A DNA stretch of 64,000 nucleotides from Balneolaceae bacterium (lineage in GTDB: Bacteria > Bacteroidota > Rhodothermia > Balneolales > Balneolaceae), in NCBI GenBank assembly GCA_017640665.1, contig JAEPQE010000002.1, forward strand, positions 248,001 to 312,000, in the 5' to 3' direction. The position numbers and the translations under genes were made by a program. This document shows, one piece after another, positions 53,674-61,577 of this stretch. The notes under the pieces were generated by a model. The model worked only from the letters and a program-made list of their open reading frames with translations. It ran no database searches and was not told the origin of the DNA. Every line of letters begins with the position of its first letter. The first letter of the stretch is position 1.

Positions 53674-54889
53674 TTATTTAAAAATATTTTCCATTTCATT
53701 ATCTAATAATTCTTCATCGAATGACTTTAGATAGACTTCTGTAGTTTTCAAATTACTATGTGCAAGTGCTTTCGAGATTGAATAAACCCCCATCCCTTTC
53801 TGTAAAGCGTAGTTTGCAAATGAATGCCTTGAAACATGAAAAGAAATATTCTCATCTATCTTTGCTTGTTTAGCCAACTCTTTCAAATGTCTATTTACGA
53901 TTACGTTCTTACTTGAAATCTTTTTTCTAAGCACAAATTCATCTTTATACACTTCATTTAGGATTGGGAATATATACCCTTTCTTGTCAGTATTGTACCC
54001 TTTTAAAATTTCGATAGCAGGTTCTAGCAGTTTAATATTTTTGGTACTTCCTGTTTTTTTCATTTCATACTTAAGCCGACCATCAACTAAGTTTTCAGGA
54101 GTAAGAGTACATATATCAGAAAATCGTATTCCCGCCATATAGAAACTAAAAATAAAGTAATTCCTTACATGCCAAAGTTCAGAACCCTTCTCTAATTCTA
54201 GGTTTACAATTCTATTGATTTCTTTTTCGCCCAACTTGGCTCTACTTACTTTTTCTCTTTTAACTCTTTCAAACTGGTAGTAAGGATCTTTGCTAATCAA
54301 ACCTTGTTTAAAAGCTTCGTTTACTAATCCTCTAAAACGTTGAAGTTTGTTTCTTACTGTATTTGGTTTATTACCTAATTCATGAGTCATATACTCTTGC
54401 ATCTCATTAAGAAATTTTTGATCTACTCTTGAAATTGGAATATGTATTAAGCCCATTCTTTCGATATCATTTAAGGCTACCCGAACATGTTTGTATTCCC
54501 AGTATCTATCTTGACTCTTTAGCTTGTCCGTGTACTTTTCTCCAAAAGTTTTAAGTGTCTCAACTCGATTAGCACTTATTTTATCTTTTAAAGAATCAGC
54601 GTCTAATTCTCCCTCCTTTCTTAAGTCAGATTTCTTTCCTTCAGCCTTTAGTTTTAGGCTTAACAGTTCTTCATTAAATTTCCGATAAAGTGGGTGTGAC
54701 TTCCTAACAACCTGCCCTTTTTCATTCCAGTATTTAGGGTTAATAGTTATGCCAGTACTTAGGGTTAATAGTTATGCCAGTACTTAGGTATTTTGATCTT
54801 CGATTTTCAGTTAATCTAATGTATATAGGAATGTCTCCATTCTTCCTTTTCTTTCTCTCTAGTTGAACAAAATTTATAGTAATACTCAT
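53674..54889 (-). pseudogene. Tyrosine recombinase (integrase), split by a 25-bp duplication
   Basis: From an ATG at 54889 the frame encodes a typical N-terminal arm (VQLERKKRKNGDIPIYIRL, YLSTGITINPKYW) and then meets a stop. The remainder continues in another frame. The break is a perfect 25-bp tandem repeat (54734-54783), and removing one copy gives one open frame of 396 residues, the normal length. The downstream part from ATG 54456 keeps the catalytic core: R in MAGIRFSDICTL, HVSRHSFANYAL and Y in TTEVYLKSFD. A 260-residue core-only product is possible. Confidence 0.88.
54734..54783. repeat. Perfect 25-bp tandem duplication in the integrase gene
   Basis: Copies 54734-54758 and 54759-54783 are identical. 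Twenty-five is not a multiple of three, so the duplication shifts the integrase frame. Confidence 0.95.
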
Positions 54890-54905
54890 GGATCATAAAA
54901 TTAAT

Positions 54906-54929
54906 TGGTACAAACATTGGTACAAACAT
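54906..54929 (+). repeat. Right-end tandem 12-mers (candidate integrase arm sites)
   Basis: Two abutting identical copies of TGGTACAAACAT lie just upstream of the integrase start. The same 12-mer occurs near the left end in the same orientation. Confidence 0.65.
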
Positions 54930-55039
54930 TTTACCGAGTCTACAACTTTTAGAAATTACAGTCAACTACAAATATAATTGTTTTTACTGTATTTATGGAA
55001 ATTTCAGAGGTAGTAAAAAGTAGCAAATTTCATTAAATT

Positions 55040-55058
55040 GAATCCAGTCGGACGCACT
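55040..55058. repeat. attR core, 19-bp direct repeat
   Basis: Second copy of the tRNA-Val 3' end. No complete tRNA is present here. It lies ten bases before the end of the sensor kinase gene. Confidence 0.9.
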
Positions 55059-55068
55059 CTAATCTCTT

Positions 55069-57189
55069 TCAAAAACGAAATTCAAAGACTGCTCCTTCTT
55101 CGTTTGACACTTCCATTTCTGCATTTAGTTGCTTGGTAAGAGTCTTAATGAGTTTCATGCCCAAAGAACTTCCTTTTTTAGGTGGTAAGTCTTTGTCAAT
55201 TCCTACACCATCGTCTTTAATCCTAAAAAGATGGTGACCATCTTGCTGGCTAAACGAAATCACAACATTCCCCTTTTCTCTTCCTTTAAAGGCATGTTTG
55301 AATGAATTAGTAAGTACTTCATTCAATAAGAGCCCACACGGTATGGCTTGTGTAATTGGAAGAATGATGTCATCCAGATCAAAGGTCATTTCAACAGTAA
55401 TGGAGCCAGTCCCCATTGTTTGCTCAATGGTTTTACTTAGTTCTTTTATATAATCTTGTACCTTTATCTCAGAGAAATTTTCATTGTCGTATAACTTCTC
55501 GTGAACCAATGCAATGGAGTGAATACGCATTTGGCTATCACGCAAAATTTTTCGCGCATTTTCATCATTTGCAGTGTACGATTGCAACTCAAGTAGTCCG
55601 GTAATTACAGCCAGATTATTTTTTACCCGGTGATGAATTTCCGCCAAGAGCACTTCCTTTTCTTTTAATGAATCCCGAACTTTTTCTTCCGCTTTTTTAC
55701 GGTCTGTGATATCGACATAAATCCCATATTTGTACATCATCTTTTCATCGATAATAATTGGAACAGCATATATAATTACATCAATAAGTTCGCCGGACTT
55801 TGTTTTTCTTCTGGTGGCAACTTCTTCTACATAAGGAGTTTCTGTTAGTCGGCGGGCATAATCTATTTCGGTGTCTGGTACAATTACCCGGTCTAATTCC
55901 AATCCGGCAATTTCCATTTCCTCGTACCCAAACAGCCTTTCGAAACCTTTATTTACTTCAATTACTTCGTTATGGCTATTTAATAAGGCGATTCCAAGTG
56001 GCGAGGTATTAAACAAATCACTTAGTAAATGCTGTCTTTTTTTGAGCTCTTCTTCGGCTAGTTTGCGCTCTGAGATATCACGCTCAATAATAATCAGAAC
56101 TTCTTCATCAAAATAAGTACCGGTATTTACCAGTAATTCAGTCGGGAATACTTCCCCGTTAGATTTTCGCCCCCAACCATCCAGTTTCACAGAACTATTT
56201 TGATCTGCTTTTTTTATCTCCATTAACCGATCAGGTAGGAATTTTCCCGGAGCACTTAATTTCTTGTAATGTTCTCCAACCAACTCCTGTACTGAGTATC
56301 CAAAAGTATATTTAGTACCCATATTGGCGCCAAGTATTATCCCCTCATCATTCACCAGATAAATTGCATCGCTGATCGAATCAAACAAATCACGGTAACT
56401 TTGCATACTTCTGTGTGAGCGATTCATCGCTTCTATCCTTTGGGTGATATCCAATACCAACGAATAGGTTGAAACAAGCCTGCCGGCATCATCAAACAAA
56501 TAAGAGTTGTACCATTCACAATAAATGGTATCTCCTGATTTAGTAATATTTCGATTTAGGATCGATTTACTTTTAATCCGATGCTTTACAGTCTCTTTAA
56601 ATTCTTCTTTAACCAATTCAATATCTTCCGGATGCACAAATTTGTTAAGCATATCAGGATGTTTGATAGCCTCATCCTGTGTCCACCCAAATAATTCTTC
56701 TGCTTTGGGTGACCATCTTAAAACTTTGTGTTCACTGTTCCATTCAATTTCTCCCATAGGAAAATCTATGAATTCCACCGGGCTTGATAGCTGGTATTCG
56801 CTATTTACGTTGAACAAAGTTTGAGCGATATCATGGGCTACAACTAGCTTTGATGGTCTTCCCTTATAATTAATTAAATGAGATGAAAATTGTACTAACT
56901 GATGCTCTTTATCAGCGATCTCGAATTCCCAAACCTGGTTCGATACGGTTTGCGCATTTGAAATTTTAGGATGATGGGAGGTGATCCTGGTGCCAAAATC
57001 ATCAAGACGTTTCCCTATTATTTCCTCTCTTGAAAGTCCAAATCTTCTGACAACATTTTCATTTATATCTAAAATCCTGAGGGAAATTTGGTCGCATATA
57101 AACATTAACTGCGAACCAAAAAAAGTCTCTTCACTTTTAAGCATCTGTGGACTCGAAACCGGGTTTATGATTGCCGCCCAAATATCCAC
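55069..57189 (-). CDS. Multi-PAS sensor histidine kinase (HisKA_2 type)
   Basis: Up to four PAS domains fill the first 500 residues (CDQISLRILDINENVVRRFG, FGWTQDEAIKHPDM, LVNDEGIILGANMGTKYTFGY, LLNSHNEVIEVNKGFERLFGY). A HisKA_2 kinase follows, with the phospho-acceptor histidine in EIHHRVKNNLAVITGLLELQS, then LLNEVLTNSFKHAF and DDGVGIDKDLP. There is no membrane segment, so it is a cytoplasmic sensor. The frame starts at GTG 57189, and an ATG at 57144 is an alternative. No partner regulator is adjacent. Confidence 0.88.
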   Translation of the reverse strand: MDIWAAIINPVSSPQMLKSEETFFGSQLMFICDQISLRILDINENVVRRFGLSREEIIGKRLDDFGTRITSHHPKISNAQTVSNQVWEFEIADKEHQLVQFSSHLINYKGRPSKLVVAHDIAQTLFNVNSEYQLSSPVEFIDFPMGEIEWNSEHKVLRWSPKAEELFGWTQDEAIKHPDMLNKFVHPEDIELVKEEFKETVKHRIKSKSILNRNITKSGDTIYCEWYNSYLFDDAGRLVSTYSLVLDITQRIEAMNRSHRSMQSYRDLFDSISDAIYLVNDEGIILGANMGTKYTFGYSVQELVGEHYKKLSAPGKFLPDRLMEIKKADQNSSVKLDGWGRKSNGEVFPTELLVNTGTYFDEEVLIIIERDISERKLAEEELKKRQHLLSDLFNTSPLGIALLNSHNEVIEVNKGFERLFGYEEMEIAGLELDRVIVPDTEIDYARRLTETPYVEEVATRRKTKSGELIDVIIYAVPIIIDEKMMYKYGIYVDITDRKKAEEKVRDSLKEKEVLLAEIHHRVKNNLAVITGLLELQSYTANDENARKILRDSQMRIHSIALVHEKLYDNENFSEIKVQDYIKELSKTIEQTMGTGSITVEMTFDLDDIILPITQAIPCGLLLNEVLTNSFKHAFKGREKGNVVISFSQQDGHHLFRIKDDGVGIDKDLPPKKGSSLGMKLIKTLTKQLNAEMEVSNEEGAVFEFRF

Positions 57190-57266
57190 TTTCTCGTCTT
57201 TTATACCAATAAAAATATAGGTGAATAATCTGGTTGGAAAACTCTGTGCGTGTTTTTGTTTTTTGT

Positions 57267-57274
57267 TATCTTTG
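57267..57274 (+). promoter_or_regulatory. Candidate -10 box for the thrS operon
   Basis: TATCTTTG matches the Bacteroidota -10 consensus 34 bases before thrS. No well-spaced TTG element is obvious. Confidence 0.35.
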
Positions 57275-57307
57275 TAGGCTCAAAAGAACGTTTTTTAAAC
57301 TAACTGA

Positions 57308-59251
57308 ATGTCAGACCAGAAAATTACGATTACCCTGCCAGACGGATCATCCAGGAAATACGCAGCAGGAACAACAGGGCTGCAAATAGCAGAATCAATC
57401 TCATCAGGACTCGCAAGAGTAGCACTTAGTATTACCGTTAATGGAGATATTTGGGACTTAAACCGCCCTATTAATAAGGATGCTACAATTTCAATAAATA
57501 CCTGGGATACCGAAGATGGCCAATATACCTTCTGGCATTCATCTGCTCACTTACTTGCTGAAGCAGTTCAGGAACTCTATCCGGATGCAAAGTTTGGAAT
57601 CGGACCTCCCATTGAAAATGGTTTTTATTACGATATTGATTTCGGTGAGAAACAAATTACACAAGAAAACCTCGCTCAGATTGAGAAGAAGTTTCTGGAA
57701 GTTGCCCGAAATAAATCATCTTTTGAGCGTAAAGAAATCTCAAAAAAAGATGCACTGGAATTCTACGAAAACCGAGGCAATGAGTACAAAGTTGATCTGA
57801 TCGAAGGACTCGAAGATGGCGACATTACCTTTTATACCCAGGGTAATTTTACAGATTTATGCCGTGGTCCTCATATTCCTAATTCGGGAGTTGTAAAGGC
57901 AATCAAACTAACCAACCTTGCCGGGGCTTATTGGCGTGGTGATGTAAACAGTAAGCAGTTAACGCGTATTTATGGGATCACCTTCCCGAAACAAAAACTA
58001 CTTGAAGAGTATCTCCATCGTATTGAAGAAGCTAAGCGAAGAGATCACAGAAAGCTCGGCAAAGAACTTGGCATTTACATGATCGACAGCATGGTTGGAA
58101 GCGGACTTCCTCTCTGGTTGCCAAACGGAACCGTTCTGAGAAGAACACTCGAATCATTTTTAAGAGATGAACAGGTTAAACGCGGATATAAAGAAGTGAT
58201 CACACCGCACATTGGAAATCTTGAATTATATAAAACTTCAGGGCACTATCCATACTATCAGGATTCTCAGTATGATCCTATTCAGGTGGATGATGAAGAA
58301 TATATGCTCAAGCCGATGAACTGTCCTCATCACCACAGAATCTATTCATCTGATTTAAGAAGTTACAGAGACCTCCCTTTTCGCCTCGCTGAGTTTGGAA
58401 CAGTATATCGCTATGAGCAATCCGGTGAACTAAGCGGTCTTTCCCGTGTTCGTGGCTTTACACAAGATGATGCTCATATTTATTGTACACACGATCAATT
58501 GAAAGACGAGATCAAGCATACCATTGAACTCACACAATTTGTATTCAATACGTTTGGGATGCCTGTAGATATCCGGCTCTCATTCCGTGATGATAACGAT
58601 GAGAAGTATGGCGGTAATATGGAATACTGGGAACGTGCTCAGGCTGAAATCAAGGAAGTGGCCGATGAAATGGAGCTCGATTATACGATTGCTCCCGGCG
58701 AAGCAAGCTTTTATGGACCTAAAATTGATTTTATTATTCGTGATGCAATTGGTAGAAAATGGCAACTTGGAACCGTTCAGGTTGATTATGTTATGCCGGA
58801 ACGATTTGATCTTACCTATGTAGGTTCTGATAATGAAAAACACCGTCCTGTCATTATTCACAGAGCACCGTTTGGGTCAATGGAACGCTTCACAAGTATT
58901 TTAATTGAACACTTTGCCGGAGACTTCCCGGTATGGCTTTCTCCGGAGCAGGTAAGAATTCTTCCAATTTCTGATGACCAGAATGAATACGCCCAAAATT
59001 GCGCTCAGGAATTAAGGAATATCGGCGTCCGGGTTGAAGTAGATGAACGTAGTGAACAGATTGGTGGGAAAATCCGGGATGCTGAAACGAGTAAGACTCC
59101 ATATATGTTAATAATAGGAGCAAAGGAATTAGAAGCTGGAACTGTTTCAGTTCGCAGACATAAAAAGGGAGATATTGGAACTTTCAAATTTTCTGATTTT
59201 CTTTCACAACTAAACACAGAAATTGCTGAAAAGCAGTTACCAGAAAATTAA
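57308..59251 (+). CDS. thrS: Threonine--tRNA ligase
   Basis: A full-length class II synthetase of 647 residues. It has an N-terminal TGS domain (ITLPDGSSRKYAAGTTGLQIAESI), the editing domain (WHSSAHLLAEAVQELYPDAKFGIGP) and a catalytic core with MNCPHHHRIY carrying the zinc cysteine. Motif 2 is FRLAEFGTVYRYEQSGELSGLSRVRGFTQDDAH and motif 3 is HRAPFGSMERF. The anticodon-binding domain is intact (VRILPISDDQNEYA). It heads the translation operon. Confidence 0.97.
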   Translation: MSDQKITITLPDGSSRKYAAGTTGLQIAESISSGLARVALSITVNGDIWDLNRPINKDATISINTWDTEDGQYTFWHSSAHLLAEAVQELYPDAKFGIGPPIENGFYYDIDFGEKQITQENLAQIEKKFLEVARNKSSFERKEISKKDALEFYENRGNEYKVDLIEGLEDGDITFYTQGNFTDLCRGPHIPNSGVVKAIKLTNLAGAYWRGDVNSKQLTRIYGITFPKQKLLEEYLHRIEEAKRRDHRKLGKELGIYMIDSMVGSGLPLWLPNGTVLRRTLESFLRDEQVKRGYKEVITPHIGNLELYKTSGHYPYYQDSQYDPIQVDDEEYMLKPMNCPHHHRIYSSDLRSYRDLPFRLAEFGTVYRYEQSGELSGLSRVRGFTQDDAHIYCTHDQLKDEIKHTIELTQFVFNTFGMPVDIRLSFRDDNDEKYGGNMEYWERAQAEIKEVADEMELDYTIAPGEASFYGPKIDFIIRDAIGRKWQLGTVQVDYVMPERFDLTYVGSDNEKHRPVIIHRAPFGSMERFTSILIEHFAGDFPVWLSPEQVRILPISDDQNEYAQNCAQELRNIGVRVEVDERSEQIGGKIRDAETSKTPYMLIIGAKELEAGTVSVRRHKKGDIGTFKFSDFLSQLNTEIAEKQLPEN

Positions 59252-59270
59252 CTAAACAACGAGGATAACT

Positions 59271-59807
59271 ATCGCAAGAAATAACTTTCGAGGACCTGTT
59301 AAAGAAGACAGGCCGAGATTAAATGATGAAATCAGAGCCGCACAAGTACGAGTAATTAAACCCGATGGTGGCCATGAAATAACCAACTCTGATCGTGCAC
59401 TTCAAATAGCGGAACAATTTGGCCTGGATTTAGTGGAGATTGCACCGGATGCTAATCCACCGGTTTGCAAAGTCATCGACTACGGAAAATATCTCTATGA
59501 AAAGAAAAAGAAAGAGAAAGAAGCTAAGAAAAAGCAACATACTGTTACTGTAAAAGAGCTTCGTTTCCGACCTAATACCGATGACCACGATCTTGAGTTT
59601 AAAACGCGCCACGCCCGAGAGTTTTTGGAAGGCGGAGATAAAGTGAAGGCAACTGTACAGTTCAGGGGCCGGGATATGTTATACACTGAAAAAGGGGAAT
59701 TACTACTTCTTAAGCTTGCAAAAAGCCTGGAAGATGTATCAAAGGTAGAGTCTAAACCCAATATGGAAGGCCGCCGGATGATTATGATGTTAACGCCTAA
59801 TAAATAA
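59271..59807 (+). CDS. infC: Translation initiation factor IF-3 (apparent AUC start)
   Basis: IF-3 binds the 30S subunit and checks initiator codon pairing. The conserved N-terminal domain (RPRLNDEIRAAQVRVIKPDGGHEI) begins well before the first ATG at 59433, so the gene must start upstream. Between an in-frame stop at 59253 and that domain there is no ATG, GTG or TTG. ATC at 59271, six bases after a GAGG sequence, is the best start. Use of a rare start is a known way for IF-3 to limit its own synthesis. The 178-residue length is normal. Confidence 0.88.
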   Translation: MARNNFRGPVKEDRPRLNDEIRAAQVRVIKPDGGHEITNSDRALQIAEQFGLDLVEIAPDANPPVCKVIDYGKYLYEKKKKEKEAKKKQHTVTVKELRFRPNTDDHDLEFKTRHAREFLEGGDKVKATVQFRGRDMLYTEKGELLLLKLAKSLEDVSKVESKPNMEGRRMIMMLTPNK

Positions 59808-59816
59808 TTCTCTGCA

Positions 59817-59847
59817 TTGCTTAGGCGTACTTTAATCCCTATCTTTG
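59817..59847 (+). promoter_or_regulatory. Probable rpmI promoter
   Basis: TTG (59817-59819), 20 bases and TATCTTTG (59840-59847) give a close match to the Bacteroidota promoter pattern, 36 bases before rpmI. Confidence 0.5.
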
Positions 59848-59883
59848 GAGTCTTTAATTTTTCACAAAGCAAGTGGATTTGAA

Positions 59884-60084
59884 ATGCCAAAAATGAAAAG
59901 TAATAGTGGAGCTAAAAAGCGTTTTAAAGTTACCGGTTCAGGTAAAATTAAACGTAAGAAAGCTTTCAAGCGCCACATTCTTACTAAAAAGAGCAGCAAA
60001 ACTAAACGACAATTGGGTAAAAGTACGCTTGTAGCTGATGCTGATGTAGCAAAAGTGAAAGCACTTATCCCAAACAAATTTTAA
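59884..60084 (+). CDS. rpmI: 50S ribosomal protein L35
   Basis: The 66-residue basic protein [20 protein letters not shown]... is L35. The ATG at 59884 gives the family N terminus (MPKMKSN). An upstream TTG would add 13 unrelated residues. It lies in the classical infC-rpmI-rplT order, 19 bases before rplT. Confidence 0.97.
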   Translation: MPKMKSNSGAKKRFKVTGSGKIKRKKAFKRHILTKKSSKTKRQLGKSTLVADADVAKVKALIPNKF

Positions 60085-60103
60085 TCATTTAATCTAAGAC
60101 AAA

Positions 60104-60451
60104 ATGCCACGATCACTAAATTTAGTGGCTTCCCGTCGCCGTCGCAAAAAGATTCTGAATCAAGCGAAAGGTTACTGGGGCAAGCGAAAAAATGTTTATA
60201 CGATTGCGAAAAACGCGGTAGAAAAAGGTCTTCAGTACCAATACCGTGATCGCAAAAATCGTAAACGTGTTTTCCGTCGACTATGGATTGTTAGAATAAA
60301 CGCGGCAGCGCGCCTGAACGGAACTACCTATTCTAAGCTCATTCATGCAATGAGCCAAAAGAATATGGAGATTAACCGTAAGGTATTGGCCGAGCTAGCA
60401 GTTCATGATGCGGAAACGTTTGCTGCCATTGTGAAGGAAGCCCACGCTTAA
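60104..60451 (+). CDS. rplT: 50S ribosomal protein L20
   Basis: The 115-residue L20 is recognisable from the start ([20 protein letters not shown]), [26 protein letters not shown] and the C-terminal [17 protein letters not shown]. It is an early assembly protein of the large subunit. In many bacteria L20 also represses its own operon, but no leader structure for that is evident here. A terminator follows. Confidence 0.97.
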   Translation: MPRSLNLVASRRRRKKILNQAKGYWGKRKNVYTIAKNAVEKGLQYQYRDRKNRKRVFRRLWIVRINAAARLNGTTYSKLIHAMSQKNMEINRKVLAELAVHDAETFAAIVKEAHA

Positions 60452-60474
60452 CAGCGAACTTGCTATTTACCAAG

Positions 60475-60513
60475 CCGGTAAATCTTCGATATGTAAGGTT
60501 TACCGGTTTTTTT
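60475..60513 (+). terminator. Rho-independent terminator after rplT
   Basis: The 8-bp stem CCGGTAAA/TTTACCGG with a 16-base loop is followed by seven T's. It separates rplT from pheS. Confidence 0.8.
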
Positions 60514-60552
60514 ATTTTTGCACCTAACCTTTGATGTGAATTTTCTACTTAC

Positions 60553-61560
60553 ATGCTTGACGATATATCTGACTTAAAGAAAGAAATCGCCACCTATACG
60601 GTTACCAATCAGGAACAACTTGAAGCATTCCGACTGGAATTCCTTTCCAGAAACGGACGGGTACAATCGATGTTTAAAAACCTCGGATCGGTTCCTAAAG
60701 AAGACAGAGCTGCTGTAGGTAAGGGCATGAACGAGGTTAAACAGCTCGCCAACAAAAGGTTTGAAGAAGCTAAAACCGAGCTGGAAAAATCTACTTTGGT
60801 TGCGAAGAGCGTACTCGATGATCTTACACTTACTGCCCCACAAACGCCTATAGGATCTCTTCATCCTCTCACCAAAACAATGGATGAGATGAAGCAGATT
60901 TTTTACCGTCTGGGATTCACAATTTCAGATGGCCCTGAAGTAGAAGACGATTTCCATAATTTTACAGCGCTCAACTTCCCTCCTAATCATCCTGCAAGAG
61001 ACGAACAGGATACTTTTTTTGTTAGAAAGAGTGATGATGCTGAAATGATGGATTTAGTACTTCGCACCCATACTTCTCCGGTTCAGATTCGTTTAATGGA
61101 AAATACTAAACCTCCGATCCGTTCTATTATGCCCGGACGAGTGTACCGAAATGAAGCAGTATCCCCAAAATCATACTTTCTGTTCCATCAGGTAGAAGCA
61201 TTATATGTTGATGAAAACGTGAGTGTAGCCGATTTAAAAGAAACGCTGATCACATTCGTAAAATTGATGTACGGCAGCGATGTAAAATATCGCCTCCGTC
61301 CCGGTTTCTTTCCTTTTACAGAACCTAGTTTAGAAATGGATATTTGGTGGGGATCTGAAAAAGACGGCAAATGGCTCGAAATTCTTGGTTCCGGGATGGT
61401 AGACCCTAATGTGTTTGATGCTTCAGGAATAGACTCTAAAAAATACACCGGCTTTGCCTGGGGAATGGGTGTGGAACGTATCGCCATTTTGAAGTACGGA
61501 ATTGATGATATCCGCACTTTCTACGAAAACGACATCCGCTTTTTAGAACAATTTAATTAA
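60553..61560 (+). CDS. pheS: Phenylalanine--tRNA ligase alpha subunit
   Basis: PheS is the catalytic class II subunit of the (alpha beta)2 enzyme. The 335 residues have the N-terminal coiled coil, GSLHPLTKTMDEMKQIF, PEVEDDFHNFTALNFPPNHPARDEQDTFF, motif 2 (IMPGRVYRNEAVSPKSYFLFHQVEALYVDENV) and motif 3 in the GFAWGMGVERIAILKYGI block. It is followed 17 bases later by pheT. Confidence 0.97.
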   Translation: MLDDISDLKKEIATYTVTNQEQLEAFRLEFLSRNGRVQSMFKNLGSVPKEDRAAVGKGMNEVKQLANKRFEEAKTELEKSTLVAKSVLDDLTLTAPQTPIGSLHPLTKTMDEMKQIFYRLGFTISDGPEVEDDFHNFTALNFPPNHPARDEQDTFFVRKSDDAEMMDLVLRTHTSPVQIRLMENTKPPIRSIMPGRVYRNEAVSPKSYFLFHQVEALYVDENVSVADLKETLITFVKLMYGSDVKYRLRPGFFPFTEPSLEMDIWWGSEKDGKWLEILGSGMVDPNVFDASGIDSKKYTGFAWGMGVERIAILKYGIDDIRTFYENDIRFLEQFN

Positions 61561-61577
61561 GATTTTTTCGCCCGAAT

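Larger units (their letters stand above)
48235..55039. mobile_element. Integrated mobile element in tRNA-Val, about 6.8 kb
   Basis: The segment lies between two copies of a 19-bp tRNA end. It is clearly more AT-rich than its surroundings, has all its genes on the minus strand, and includes a tyrosine integrase (broken), an excisionase-like HTH protein and an HUH replication protein. No conjugation, capsid or transposase genes are present. It fits an integrated rolling-circle plasmid, satellite or mobilisable island. A 25-bp duplication in the integrase suggests that it cannot now excise by itself. Confidence 0.85.

Noticed and set aside
54734-54783. 25-bp repeats as a CRISPR or integration-site repeat
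   Set aside because: Only two abutting copies exist, and both lie within integrase coding sequence.
48235-55039. Integrative conjugative element or complete prophage
   Set aside because: There are no conjugation, capsid, tail or lysis genes in the 6.8 kb.
55040-55058. Second tRNA-Val gene
   Set aside because: Only the last 19 bases of the tRNA are present, and no D-arm or anticodon arm precedes them.
59433-59807. infC starting at ATG 59433
   Set aside because: This would delete the conserved N-terminal domain of IF-3 encoded in the same frame upstream.
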